Shown: one piece after another, positions 34,397-42,066 of the stretch | How the letters are laid out: the number at the start of each line of letters is the position of its first letter | Position numbering within the stretch: the stretch's first letter is position 1 | Made by a program: the position numbers and the translations under genes | From: Erysipelotrichaceae bacterium | GTDB taxonomy: Bacteria; Bacillota_I; Bacilli_A; Erysipelotrichales; Coprobacillaceae | Assembly (NCBI GenBank): GCA_021201315.1 | Contig: JAJQFG010000104.1 | Coordinates: 1-60,592, forward strand | Length of the DNA: 60,592 nucleotides | Direction of reading: 5' to 3' | Notes under the pieces: model-generated | Database searches by the model: none | What the model was told of the DNA's origin: nothing | What the model saw: only the letters and a program-made list of their open reading frames with translations

Positions 34397-36325
34397 CTAA
34401 CCATTTGTAATAAAAAATGAATCTTCCAAAGAGAATTGAACATTCTCTTCAATCCATGCACGTCTAGGTTCAACTTTATCACCCATTAATACACTTACAC
34501 GTTTTTCCACAGTAGCTGCATCTTCAATAGAAACTTGAATTAATGTTCTGGTTTCTGGATTCATCGTCGTATCCCATAATTGACCTGCATTCATTTCTCC
34601 TAAACCTTTATATCTTTGAATCGTATAACCTCTACCAATTTTAGCTTTAGCTTCTTCTAATTCATTATCATCCCAAGCATAAATAGAATTCTCTTTCTTA
34701 CCATTTTTCTTAGACACCTTATATAAAGGTGGCATTGCAATATAAACACGTCCAGAAGTAATCAAACCACGCATATAACGATAAAAGAATGTTAATAATA
34801 GAACTTGAATATGAGCTCCATCTGTATCAGCATCAGTCATAATAATAACTTTAGCATAATTGGAATTATCAGCGTTAAAATCATCACCAAAACCTGCACC
34901 AACAGTATTGATAATAGTTGCTATTTCTTCATTTTTCAACATATCATTTAAAGATGTTTTTTCAGCATTTAAAACTTTACCTCTTAAAGGTAATATAGCT
35001 TGATATTTACGATCTCTACCTTGTTTAGCACTACCACCTGCAGAATCACCTTCAACTAGATATAATTCTTTATGTTTTTTATCCTTACTTTGAGCAGGTG
35101 CTAATTTTCCGCTTAGTATCTTTTCATTTTTACTTTTACCTTTACGAGCAGCTTCACGGGCTTTACGGGCAGCACTACGTGCCTGAGCCGCTTTAGACAT
35201 TTTTTGAATTAATGTATTAGCAATATCTTTATGCTCTTCTAAATAATATGTAATCTGCTCATAAACTACGTTTTCAACAATTGTCTTAGCATCAGCAGTA
35301 CCTAATTTGGATTTTACCTGACCTTCAAATTGTAACAGTGATTCAGGAATTTTAACAGAAATAATTGCTGTTAAACCTTCTCTAACATCACTACCCTCTA
35401 GTTTTTTATCCTTCCCCTTCAACAAATTATATTTCTTAGCATATTCATTAAAAACCTTAGTTAAACCTGATTTAAAGCCAGTTTCATGCGTACCACCATC
35501 ACCAGTTCTTACTAGATTAACAAATGAAATCAAATTTTCATGATAACCATTCGTAAATTGCATAGCTACTTCAACTTCAATAGCACGTGATGTATCATCA
35601 AAAGAAATTGTCGGATGAATCACACTCTTATCTTCATTTAAATAAGCAATAAACGCTTCCAATCCATCATTATATTGAAAACTCTCTTGTTGACCAGTTC
35701 TTTCATCTATAACAATAATCTCAATACCCTTAAGTAAAAAAGCACTTTCTCTCATACGTTCGCATATTGTTGTATAATTAAAATTAATGGTTGTAAATAT
35801 ATCTTTATTAGGCAAAAAATGAATAATTGTTCCAGTTTTATTCGTTTTCCCTAAAGTTTTTAAAGGATATATCTTTTTAGCCCCATCTTCAAATCTTTGA
35901 CTAGTGATTTTTCCATCACGATACACTGTAACTTCCAGCCAATCACTTAATGCATTAACCACTGAAGAACCAACACCATGTAAACCACCTGAAGTTTTAT
36001 AACCACCATCTTCATTAAACTTACCACCAGCATGTAAAACTGTCAAAATAACTTCAGTAGTTGGCTTACCTGAAGCATGCATTCCCACAGGCATACCTCT
36101 TCCTTCATCTTCTACTTTAATACTATTATCACTACCTATAGTTACAGTTATTTTTTTACCATAACCAGCTATAGCTTCATCAATGGCATTATCTACAATT
36201 TCCCATACCAAATGATGCAAACCTCTTTGATCAGTTGATCCAATATACATACCTGGTCTTTTTCTAACAGCCTCTAAGCCTTCAAGAATAAGAATATCTT
36301 CTTCACCATAATGATTTTTTGGCAT
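34397..36325 (-). CDS. parE: DNA topoisomerase IV subunit B
   Basis: 642 aa. GHKL ATPase domain (EIVDNAIDEAIAGYG, DEGRGMPVG, HAGGKFNEDGGYKTSGGLHGVGSSVVNALS), transducer domain, then TOPRIM (ELYLVEGDSAGGSAKQGRDR, MTDADTDGAHI) and the C-terminal RYKGLGEMNAGQLWDTTMNPETRTL. I set the start at ATG 36325 after AGGAGG; the open frame reaches 36370 but without a ribosome binding site. Decatenates daughter chromosomes together with ParC. Confidence 0.93.
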   Translation of the reverse strand: MPKNHYGEEDILILEGLEAVRKRPGMYIGSTDQRGLHHLVWEIVDNAIDEAIAGYGKKITVTIGSDNSIKVEDEGRGMPVGMHASGKPTTEVILTVLHAGGKFNEDGGYKTSGGLHGVGSSVVNALSDWLEVTVYRDGKITSQRFEDGAKKIYPLKTLGKTNKTGTIIHFLPNKDIFTTINFNYTTICERMRESAFLLKGIEIIVIDERTGQQESFQYNDGLEAFIAYLNEDKSVIHPTISFDDTSRAIEVEVAMQFTNGYHENLISFVNLVRTGDGGTHETGFKSGLTKVFNEYAKKYNLLKGKDKKLEGSDVREGLTAIISVKIPESLLQFEGQVKSKLGTADAKTIVENVVYEQITYYLEEHKDIANTLIQKMSKAAQARSAARKAREAARKGKSKNEKILSGKLAPAQSKDKKHKELYLVEGDSAGGSAKQGRDRKYQAILPLRGKVLNAEKTSLNDMLKNEEIATIINTVGAGFGDDFNADNSNYAKVIIMTDADTDGAHIQVLLLTFFYRYMRGLITSGRVYIAMPPLYKVSKKNGKKENSIYAWDDNELEEAKAKIGRGYTIQRYKGLGEMNAGQLWDTTMNPETRTLIQVSIEDAATVEKRVSVLMGDKVEPRRAWIEENVQFSLEDSFFITNG

Positions 36326-36388
36326 CTTGATTCCTCCTTCTAAGCATCTTATTTTATCAAAAAAATACATTTAAAACAATATGTACTA

Positions 36389-36417
36389 AATATAATATCT
36401 TTCATTTTAATTGTCAA
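36389..36417 (-). promoter_or_regulatory. Sigma-A promoter of parE-parC
   Basis: On the - strand TTGACA (36412-36417), 17-nt spacer, TATATT (36389-36394); a consensus -35 with optimal spacing. Confidence 0.7.
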
Positions 36418-36430
36418 CTTATGTTTATCA

Positions 36431-36468
36431 TTGATTTTTTTTGTCAATTATGTATAATTGACAAAAAA
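36431..36468 (+). promoter_or_regulatory. plsY promoter overlapped by a 14-bp inverted repeat
   Basis: TTGATT (36431-36436), 16-nt spacer, TATAAT (36453-36458). The -10 lies inside a perfect inverted repeat: TTTTTTGTCAATTA (36437-36450), loop TGTA, then its complement to 36468. A repressor bound there would block plsY; in RNA the 3' half would pair only if transcription began upstream. Confidence 0.6.
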
Positions 36469-36480
36469 GGAAGTGAATAT

Positions 36481-37089
36481 ATGAAATATTTTATATATAT
36501 ATTATTAATTTTCATGAGTTATCTCTATGGATCTATACCTTTTGCTTTGGTTATTGGAAAAGTTTTTTATCATACAGATGTTAGAAATAGTGGTTCTGGT
36601 AACTTAGGTGGTACTAATGCAGGAAGGGTACTTGGTAAAAAGGCTGGTCTAGCAGTTATTATTTTAGATGCTTCAAAATGTTGTATTTCTATTTTAATTT
36701 CATCTATGATAGCCAATTATTTCAATCTTAATGGTGATATTATCTATCTATCTGCATTAGCTTGTGTGATTGGTCATTGTTATCCTATTTTTGCTGATTT
36801 TAGAGGTGGTAAAGCTGTTTCAGTAGCAATTGGATATGCCTTAATGACTAATCGAATTGCTTTTATCGTAGCATTAGTAATTTTCTTAATAACCTTAAAA
36901 TTATCAAAATATGTTTCTTTATCATCAATTTTAGCTTCAGTATCAATTGCCGTTATTTCTCCTTTTATAGGTTATAGTACAATAGGAATCATTACAAACA
37001 TTATAATTGTTGCTTTACTTGTATATAAACATACACCGAATATTCAAAGACTAATGAATGGAACGGAAAACAAAATCACTTGGATGTAA
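36481..37089 (+). CDS. plsY: Acyl-phosphate glycerol-3-phosphate acyltransferase PlsY
   Basis: 202-aa integral membrane enzyme that acylates glycerol 3-phosphate with acyl phosphate, the first membrane step of phospholipid synthesis. Signatures SYLYGSIPFALVIGK, DVRNSGSGNLGGTNAGRVLGKKAG, GHCYPIFADFRGGKAVSVAIG, and KHTPNIQRLMNGTENK at the C-terminus. Start ATG 36481 with AAGGAAGTG; an upstream in-frame ATG at 36421 would add 20 residues and lies before the promoter. Divergent from parE. Confidence 0.94.
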   Translation: MKYFIYILLIFMSYLYGSIPFALVIGKVFYHTDVRNSGSGNLGGTNAGRVLGKKAGLAVIILDASKCCISILISSMIANYFNLNGDIIYLSALACVIGHCYPIFADFRGGKAVSVAIGYALMTNRIAFIVALVIFLITLKLSKYVSLSSILASVSIAVISPFIGYSTIGIITNIIIVALLVYKHTPNIQRLMNGTENKITWM

Positions 37090-37112
37090 AAAAGACCAAA
37101 TGGTCTTTTTTA
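37088..37112. terminator. Convergent terminator of plsY and the phosphatase gene
   Basis: AAAAAAGACC / GGTCTTTTTT hairpin with a 4-nt loop over the plsY stop codon; A and T runs on both sides let it work in both directions. Confidence 0.75.
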
Positions 37113-37745
37113 ATTATAAATATCTTCCATTTTATGAGGTAAATAATCGTGTTTGTTGTAATATTTAAGATGATAATCATCATCAAATTCAACAAATGTT
37201 AATGAACAACCATCCACAACAGGATGATTAATTTTTACATAATCTTTTTTATCTAAATGTAACATTGTTGCTAATAAGACAATAAAAAACATACCATGAG
37301 TTATGATCAAAACAGTTGAATTCTTAGAAAGATGCTCAATATCATCTAAAAAGCTTTGACAACGTTCAATCACCTCATCATAAGACTCACCATGAGGAAT
37401 ACGATCAAATCTTTCAGGATGATTCCATAAATCATCATAAATAATTTTTTCATTATCTTTTAACTCATGTATTTTCTTACCTTCTAAATCACCAAAATCC
37501 ATTTCCATTAAACGATTATCTTTAATAATTCTTGATTCATCAAACAATAAACAAGCAGTATGATAAGAACGTTTAATAGGACTTGAATATATATAATCAA
37601 AATCCAAGTTTGAATCATTTAAATACTTTTTTAATGCTAAAGCATTAAGAATACCATCATTCGTTAAAGGAGAATCTCCCCTACCTTGTAATCTAAGTTC
37701 ATTATTCCAAATAGTTTTAGAATGACGAGTTATATATATCTTCAT
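37110..37745 (-). CDS. Histidine phosphatase family protein (phosphoglycerate mutase-like)
   Basis: 211 aa. N-terminal YITRHSKTIWNNELRLQGRGDSPLTNDG with the nucleophilic His in TRHS (most relatives have RHGE/T), IYSSPIKRSYHTA, LMEMDFGDLEGKK, and the second His in LIITHGMFF. Broad-specificity phosphatase or cofactor-dependent mutase; substrate unknown. Ten to twenty nt downstream of the yneF terminator hairpin. Confidence 0.88.
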   Translation of the reverse strand: MKIYITRHSKTIWNNELRLQGRGDSPLTNDGILNALALKKYLNDSNLDFDYIYSSPIKRSYHTACLLFDESRIIKDNRLMEMDFGDLEGKKIHELKDNEKIIYDDLWNHPERFDRIPHGESYDEVIERCQSFLDDIEHLSKNSTVLIITHGMFFIVLLATMLHLDKKDYVKINHPVVDGCSLTFVEFDDDYHLKYYNKHDYLPHKMEDIYN

Positions 37746-37749
37746 AACA

Positions 37750-37770
37750 ATAAAAAAAGGGAATACCCTT
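37750..37770 (-). terminator. Short hairpin terminator after yneF
   Basis: AAGGG / CCCTT stem with a 4-nt loop (37757-37770), followed on the - strand by a T run. The stem is only 5 bp (GC3), so it is probably leaky, and the phosphatase gene may be read through. Confidence 0.5.
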
Positions 37771-37972
37771 ATTTGCTATATTGATCTTCGACACTCTTCA
37801 TGATTCTCTTGATTTGTGCTTCAGAAGGCTTACGTCCCATTTCCATAAACATGGCACGAATCATTTTCTCATTAATAGGTGGATTCTTTTTTAATTGTCT
37901 TTTAAATAAATAACGTGACAAAAAGAAACCTATAGCCATACCAGCAATGGCACCAATAAATCCATATATCAT
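37769..37972 (-). CDS. yneF: YneF-family (UPF0154) small membrane protein
   Basis: 67 aa: one N-terminal membrane helix (IYGFIGAIAGMAIGFFLSRYLF), then the family signature NPPINEKMIRAMFMEMGRKPSEAQIKRIM. Function unknown. The order tkt-sirA-yneF is the same as in B. subtilis. Confidence 0.93.
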   Translation of the reverse strand: MIYGFIGAIAGMAIGFFLSRYLFKRQLKKNPPINEKMIRAMFMEMGRKPSEAQIKRIMKSVEDQYSK

Positions 37973-38002
37973 TTTTCAATCCTCCATTTCAAATTCCAAA
38001 CT

Positions 38003-38031
38003 ATTATAACAAGTTTCTTTTCATTTGTAAA
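38003..38031 (-). promoter_or_regulatory. Sigma-A promoter of yneF
   Basis: On the - strand TTTACA (38026-38031), 17-nt spacer ending TGT, TATAAT (38003-38008). It overlaps the last codon of sirA. Confidence 0.7.
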
Positions 38032-38032
38032 A

Positions 38033-38389
38033 CTAATTATCAAAAATCATATAAAAGTTACAAGAAAACTGCTTTAAAATGTCAAAAATATCATGTTTTT
38101 CATCGTTTTCTTTAACTTCTATATCATATTCATTCATTTTTATATGAATAATCTCATCAGTCAATAAATTATGTAATATATGAACACCATGATAATATTG
38201 ATAATCTTCTCGTTTTTCTAATATTTTTAATAAATACTTTTTCCCTTCTTGAATAGGTTCAAATAATAGTTCAATTTGTTTTGATGTATAAGTATCTATA
38301 GGTGTTGTATAGATCCATTCAATAAAATGAGGATAATAATTCAATAAATCTAAATAATCATCTTTTAAATATACAACCTTATATTTCAT
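38033..38389 (-). CDS. sirA: SirA-like inhibitor of DNA replication initiation (divergent, short)
   Basis: 118 aa; B. subtilis SirA (YneE) is 148. SirA is induced by Spo0A~P and binds DnaA domain I to stop new rounds of replication at sporulation onset. Evidence is mainly synteny: tkt-[this]-yneF matches tkt-sirA-yneF. Weak similarity supports it: TSKQIELLFEPIQ against the SirA TEKQIQYITQPIP segment, and EYDIEVKENDEKHDIFDILKQFSCNFYMIFD against its IEIV...ETIFFEVLKKVSPCFLAMDF segment. The chain ends where the last 17 residues of SirA would follow. The call is good but not certain. Confidence 0.68.
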   Translation of the reverse strand: MKYKVVYLKDDYLDLLNYYPHFIEWIYTTPIDTYTSKQIELLFEPIQEGKKYLLKILEKREDYQYYHGVHILHNLLTDEIIHIKMNEYDIEVKENDEKHDIFDILKQFSCNFYMIFDN

Positions 38390-38436
38390 ATAACATCACC
38401 CATTAATATAATACATGTTAAAAAAAGAAAAATTTG

Positions 38437-38471
38437 TAAAAAAAAAAGAAATGTAATTGAATTACATTTCT
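38437..38471 (-). terminator. Terminator of tkt
   Basis: 12-bp arms AGAAATGTAATT / AATTACATTTCT (38447-38458 with 38460-38471) followed on the - strand by ten T; the hairpin includes the tkt stop codon. Confidence 0.85.
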
Positions 38472-40435
38472 AAATATTTTTCAACAACATGATCAACAGT
38501 AAAACCATAATTTTCTATCATTTTACTAGCAGGTGCACTTTTACCAAATTCATTGACACACATCATTTGTCCATCTAACCCAACATATTTATACCAACCA
38601 AAATCACTGCTCATTTCAATACCTAAACGTTTACGCATAGATGTAGGTAAAACACTTTCTTTATATTCATTTGATTGTTGATCAAATAAATCCATAGAAG
38701 GCATTGAAACAACACGAACATCATGACCTTTTTCTAATAAAATCTTTTGAGCTTTAATGGCTAAAGCAACTTCACTTCCACTAGCAATCAAAATACCATC
38801 TAATGTCTCTTTTTCACTTGATACGATATAAGCACCATGGCATACATCATCATAAGTAGCATGTGTAATATTTTCAACGTTTTGACGTGTCAATATCAAA
38901 GCTGTTGGTTTGTCTTTTGTCTCAATGGCTTTCTTCCAAGCAGCACACATTTCATAAGCATCAGCAGCTCTAATCACTTGCAAATTAACCATTGAACGAA
39001 GCATAGCAAGTTGTTCAATTGGTTGATGCGTTGGCCCATCCTCACCTACAGCAATAGAATCATGTGATAAAGGTAATATAATAGGTAACTTCATTAAACA
39101 TGACATTCTTAAAGCAGCTTTAAAATAATCACTAAAAACAAGGAAACCTCCAGAGGCTACTTTTAATCCCTTATGCAAAGTAATACCATTCATGATACAA
39201 ACCATCGCAAACTCACGAATACCAAAATAAAGGTTTCTACCTGCATAATTATCACAACCAAAACGTCCACCATCTTTAATGACGGTTTTAGTAGAAGAAG
39301 CTAAGTCAGCTGTACCGGATAAGAAATTAGGATTCTGTTTAGCAATTTCATTAATGATTTTTTCGCTAGTTACACGTGTAGCTTCACTTGTCCCCTCAGG
39401 AAATTGTTTCATCAATTCATCATAATCTAAATGATATTGATCATTAATCGCATCTTCTAATTCTTTTGCTTCAGCAGTATATTTTTGTTTATAGTTATTT
39501 ACTAGTTTTTGCCATTTTTTATATTGTTTTTGCCCTCTTAAAGCAACTTTACTATTAAAATCATCATATACTTCATCAGGAACATAGAAATCCTCATGAT
39601 CAAAACCATAAGACAACTTAGCATTTTTGCCATCTATTTCTCCTAAAGGAGCTCCATGAACTGTATTAGTACCTTGATTTATAGAACCATAACCAATAAC
39701 TGTATCCATAATAATTAGTGTTGGCTTAAAAACATCTTTCTTAGCTTTTTTAATAGCTTTTAAGATTGCTTCAGTATCATTGCCATCATTAACATTAATC
39801 ACTTGCCATCCCATAGCTTCAAATCTTTTTTTCACATTTTCACTAAATGCTAATTCTAATGGACCATCCAATGTAACATGATTTGAATCATATAATACAA
39901 TAAGCTTACCTAAAGATAAATGACCAGCTAAAGAAGCACCCTCATAAGTCACGCCTTCTTCCATATCACCATCTCCACATAAAACATACGTATAATGATC
40001 GATAATATTATAATCCTTTTTATTATAACGATTCGCTAAATAACGTTCTGCTAAAGCCATCCCCACAGCAGTAGGTATACCTTGACCTAAAGGACCACTA
40101 GAAGCATCAACGCCATCAGTTACATGATATTCAGGATGACCTGGAGTCCTACTATTCCATTGTCTAAATTGTTTCAAATCATCCATTGATAAATCAAAAC
40201 CAGATAAATGAAGTAAACTATATAATAATGCAGAAGCATGACCACTTGCAAGTACAAAACGATCACGATTAAACCATGAAGAATCCTTAGGATTCACTTT
40301 TAGTTCATTCGTAAATAAAGTATATAAAGCCGGTGCAGATCCTAAAACCATACCAGGATGTCCTGAATTGGCTTTATTAATCATATCAATTCCTAAAGAT
40401 CTAATAGTTGCAATTGATAATTCTGATTGATTCAT
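38462..40435 (-). CDS. tkt: Transketolase
   Basis: 657 aa. TPP-dependent transfer of two-carbon units in the pentose phosphate pathway, supplying ribose 5-phosphate and erythrose 4-phosphate. N-terminal NKANSGHPGMVLGSAP, ASSGPLGQGIPTAVGMALAE, GDGDMEEGVTYEGASLAGHL (TPP motif); middle RNLYFGIREFAM; C-terminal HDSIAVGEDGPTHQPIEQLAMLR. Full length. GGAGGAAG precedes ATG 40435. Preceded by a T-box leader, which ties its expression to an amino acid; the B. subtilis gene is not known to have one. Neighbour order DUF896(ynzC)-tkt-sirA-yneF is conserved. Confidence 0.96.
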   Translation of the reverse strand: MNQSELSIATIRSLGIDMINKANSGHPGMVLGSAPALYTLFTNELKVNPKDSSWFNRDRFVLASGHASALLYSLLHLSGFDLSMDDLKQFRQWNSRTPGHPEYHVTDGVDASSGPLGQGIPTAVGMALAERYLANRYNKKDYNIIDHYTYVLCGDGDMEEGVTYEGASLAGHLSLGKLIVLYDSNHVTLDGPLELAFSENVKKRFEAMGWQVINVNDGNDTEAILKAIKKAKKDVFKPTLIIMDTVIGYGSINQGTNTVHGAPLGEIDGKNAKLSYGFDHEDFYVPDEVYDDFNSKVALRGQKQYKKWQKLVNNYKQKYTAEAKELEDAINDQYHLDYDELMKQFPEGTSEATRVTSEKIINEIAKQNPNFLSGTADLASSTKTVIKDGGRFGCDNYAGRNLYFGIREFAMVCIMNGITLHKGLKVASGGFLVFSDYFKAALRMSCLMKLPIILPLSHDSIAVGEDGPTHQPIEQLAMLRSMVNLQVIRAADAYEMCAAWKKAIETKDKPTALILTRQNVENITHATYDDVCHGAYIVSSEKETLDGILIASGSEVALAIKAQKILLEKGHDVRVVSMPSMDLFDQQSNEYKESVLPTSMRKRLGIEMSSDFGWYKYVGLDGQMMCVNEFGKSAPASKMIENYGFTVDHVVEKYLEM

Positions 40436-40464
40436 TCTCTTCCTCCTTAAACTATACCATAAAT

Positions 40465-40735
40465 AAAAAAACTCTCATCCATAAGGGCGAGAGATATCAT
40501 CTTCGTGTTACCACCTTAATTCATCTATATATCACTATATAGACCTTACCGAGTACGCCATATTGGTTCATACTCTGATGCTTTAACGGGCATAACCGGA
40601 CAAGCCTACTTTTATTTCAGTTGCCAACTCCAAGATGAATTCAACTATCTCCTAACATTTCTTTACACCAACCAGAAACTCTCTAAGCTTATTCGATAAT
40701 CTACGCTTCTTTTCACAGTATTTAATAGTAGTTTA
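40465..40735 (-). promoter_or_regulatory. T-box riboswitch leader upstream of tkt
   Basis: Transcribed from the - strand. The T-box/antiterminator core AAGGTGGTAACACG (40504-40517) matches the consensus AGGGTGGnACCGCG. It is followed by the terminator CTCTCGCCC...GATGAGAG and seven T (40464-40493). Upstream there is Stem I (AGAGAGTTTCTGGTTGG; then TTGAATTCATCTTGGAG near 40630-40645). The best specifier is TTC (Phe) at 40637-40639, followed by the usual A; the UGGU bulge would pair with tRNA ending ACCA. Uncharged tRNA would allow read-through into tkt, which starts 29 nt past the terminator. Confidence 0.85.
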
Positions 40736-40742
40736 TGTCAAT

Positions 40743-40771
40743 ATTTTATGCTGAACAACAACATTTGTCAA
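40743..40771 (-). promoter_or_regulatory. Sigma-A promoter of the T-box-tkt transcript
   Basis: On the - strand TTGACA (40766-40771), 17-nt spacer, TAAAAT (40743-40748). Transcription should begin near 40736, giving a leader of about 300 nt. Confidence 0.75.
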
Positions 40772-40784
40772 CTTATTTTAAATA

Positions 40785-41012
40785 TTAATTAATGTTTTTC
40801 TCTCTCTTTAATTTTTCAGGTGTAATATCATTACCCTTTTCATCCACAACTTTAATTGATTTCAATTGTTGCTTAAAACCACTTCTAAAAGCTGTTAAAT
40901 ATTCCTGACGCAAAACCTGTTGTCTAGTCTTCTCTTTCTCAGTTAAACCAACAGTTTTGCTTTTATGTGCCAATTCATTTATTTCTGCGATTAATTTTTC
41001 ATCAATAGCCAT
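40785..41012 (-). CDS. DUF896 (YnzC/UPF0291) protein
   Basis: 75 aa: MAIDEKLIAEINELAHKSKTVGLTEKEKTRQQVLRQEYLTAFRSGFKQQLKSIKV is the UPF0291 signature. B. subtilis ynzC lies at the same place before tkt, near the lexA-yneA SOS genes, which are not seen here. Start set at ATG 41012 after GGAGG; an in-frame ATG at 41054 has no ribosome binding site. Function unknown. Confidence 0.9.
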   Translation of the reverse strand: MAIDEKLIAEINELAHKSKTVGLTEKEKTRQQVLRQEYLTAFRSGFKQQLKSIKVVDEKGNDITPEKLKREKNIN

Positions 41013-41096
41013 ATTTCCTCCATAATTTACAATAATAGCATAACCATTTATCAAAAAAAGTCAAGTAAAAATAAAGCAAAACTCTTACTGTAAATT

Positions 41097-41125
41097 AAAA
41101 AGTATTGATAAAATCAATACTTTTT
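41097..41125 (-). terminator. Terminator of the 6S-like RNA
   Basis: 13-bp perfect stem AAAAAGTATTGAT / ATCAATACTTTTT with a 3-nt loop, directly after the closing stem of the RNA, with TTTTT on the - strand. Confidence 0.85.
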
Positions 41126-41129
41126 CAAA

Positions 41130-41283
41130 CCTAAGAGTGTTTTAGATTAACCCCTGTTACATGCAGGTGGGTATCTTGTGTCTAATTTTAGGATTCCTAT
41201 TCAACGAAAGGCCTTCAACACCACTAAACAACAATCAGATTCCCGTATCTATAGCGTAGGAAATACATATATTCTCTTAGGTC
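41130..41283 (-). ncRNA. ssrS: Structured small RNA, probably 6S RNA
   Basis: No reading frame. The transcript would start about 7 nt after a consensus promoter and end at a strong terminator, about 153 nt plus terminator. Its ends pair perfectly (CCTAAGAG at 41274-41281 with CTCTTAGG at 41130-41137). The inner part forms a terminal arm (CTGATT with AATTAG, GAAGGCCTTTC loop region) and a large central bubble with a small hairpin CCTGCATGTAACAGG on the 3' side. Closing stem, open central bubble and terminal arm are the 6S RNA plan, in which the bubble mimics an open promoter and binds sigma-A RNA polymerase. It is shorter than typical 6S (about 190 nt), so the name is tentative. Confidence 0.6.
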
Positions 41284-41289
41284 AATTTC

Positions 41290-41317
41290 ATTATATCATA
41301 ATTTAAAAAGATGTAAA
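41290..41317 (-). promoter_or_regulatory. Sigma-A promoter of the 6S-like RNA
   Basis: On the - strand TTTACA (41312-41317), 16-nt spacer ending TGA, TATAAT (41290-41295). The rest of 41318-41371 shows nothing else. Confidence 0.7.
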
Positions 41318-41371
41318 CAAACTTTAGGGGTAGGATTTTAAAAAAATAAAAGTTTATTAACATAAGAAAAA

Positions 41372-42010
41372 CTAAGATTTAAGAATTTGTCTTAATATTT
41401 TTCTCTTCATCTTATCATTTTCTATAGAGTAATACATTCTTAGCATTTTATTAATATTTTCAGGACATTCATGAAAAATATGAAGAATCTCATCTTTACA
41501 GAAACAATAAAATTGAATATTATCACATAATTGATATATATTAAGATAATCCTGTGTTTCTAATATATCTTTTTTAACCATATCATGAAATATTAATTCA
41601 CATTCATAATCATTTAAGACTTCTTTATGATGATACTTATTATAAGTTTCATCTATTTCATAATAACGTCTTTTAGCGATTATATAAGCTTCATCATATG
41701 GTTTAAGCATATAAAAGCTATAATCAAGATTATGGACATATTTCTCATATACTATATGATTTTCTATCAAAACATCAATTTTATGAGATATATCTTCTTC
41801 TTTAAATATATTATAAATACCAGAGCCTTTTGTATAACGAATATCCACATGTAATTGTATTTTTGTCCCTCGCATAGCTTGAATAATAGCTTTACGCGTG
41901 ATGCATTCTTCATTTTCAACTATAAATAAACATAAATCATGAATCATTCTATCACCATATAACATTGGCATTTTTGTTGAGTGATTTATCATTTCCCTTT
42001 TGATAATCAA
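41372..42010 (-). CDS. Unrecognised 212-aa protein, fourth gene of the MoxR-VWA operon
   Basis: No family recognised. Mixed alpha/beta, soluble, rich in Tyr, His and Ile, with six Cys (two in FYCFCKDEILHIFHECPE). The basic C-terminus is KMKRKILRQILKS. TTG 42010 is taken as start because AGGAAAG lies eight bases upstream; the next in-frame ATG (41992) is too close to its AAGGG. Fifty-six nt after the 503-aa gene with no terminator between, so probably co-transcribed. Confidence 0.7.
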   Translation of the reverse strand: MIIKREMINHSTKMPMLYGDRMIHDLCLFIVENEECITRKAIIQAMRGTKIQLHVDIRYTKGSGIYNIFKEEDISHKIDVLIENHIVYEKYVHNLDYSFYMLKPYDEAYIIAKRRYYEIDETYNKYHHKEVLNDYECELIFHDMVKKDILETQDYLNIYQLCDNIQFYCFCKDEILHIFHECPENINKMLRMYYSIENDKMKRKILRQILKS

Positions 42011-42066
42011 TTTGATACTTTCCTATAAAATCTAATAATTCATATTTTATATTATGACACCATCTA

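Noticed and set aside
31882-36325. Reading parE/parC as gyrB/gyrA
   Set aside because: The A subunit lacks the GyrA box and plsY lies divergently upstream of the B subunit, as in plsY-parE-parC of Bacillus. Topoisomerase IV fits better.
36326-36370. N-terminal extension of parE to 36370
   Set aside because: The added 15 codons have no ribosome binding site, while ATG 36325 has AGGAGG and gives the normal ParE N-terminus.
40465-40735. Assigning the T-box to the DUF896 gene
   Set aside because: The leader is transcribed away from DUF896, which lies upstream of it on the same strand; only tkt is downstream.
41130-41283. tmRNA, RNase P RNA or SRP RNA for the small RNA
   Set aside because: Too short for tmRNA or RNase P RNA, and the SRP loop sequence (GGAAGG...AGC) is absent. 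The open-bubble, closed-end plan fits 6S better.
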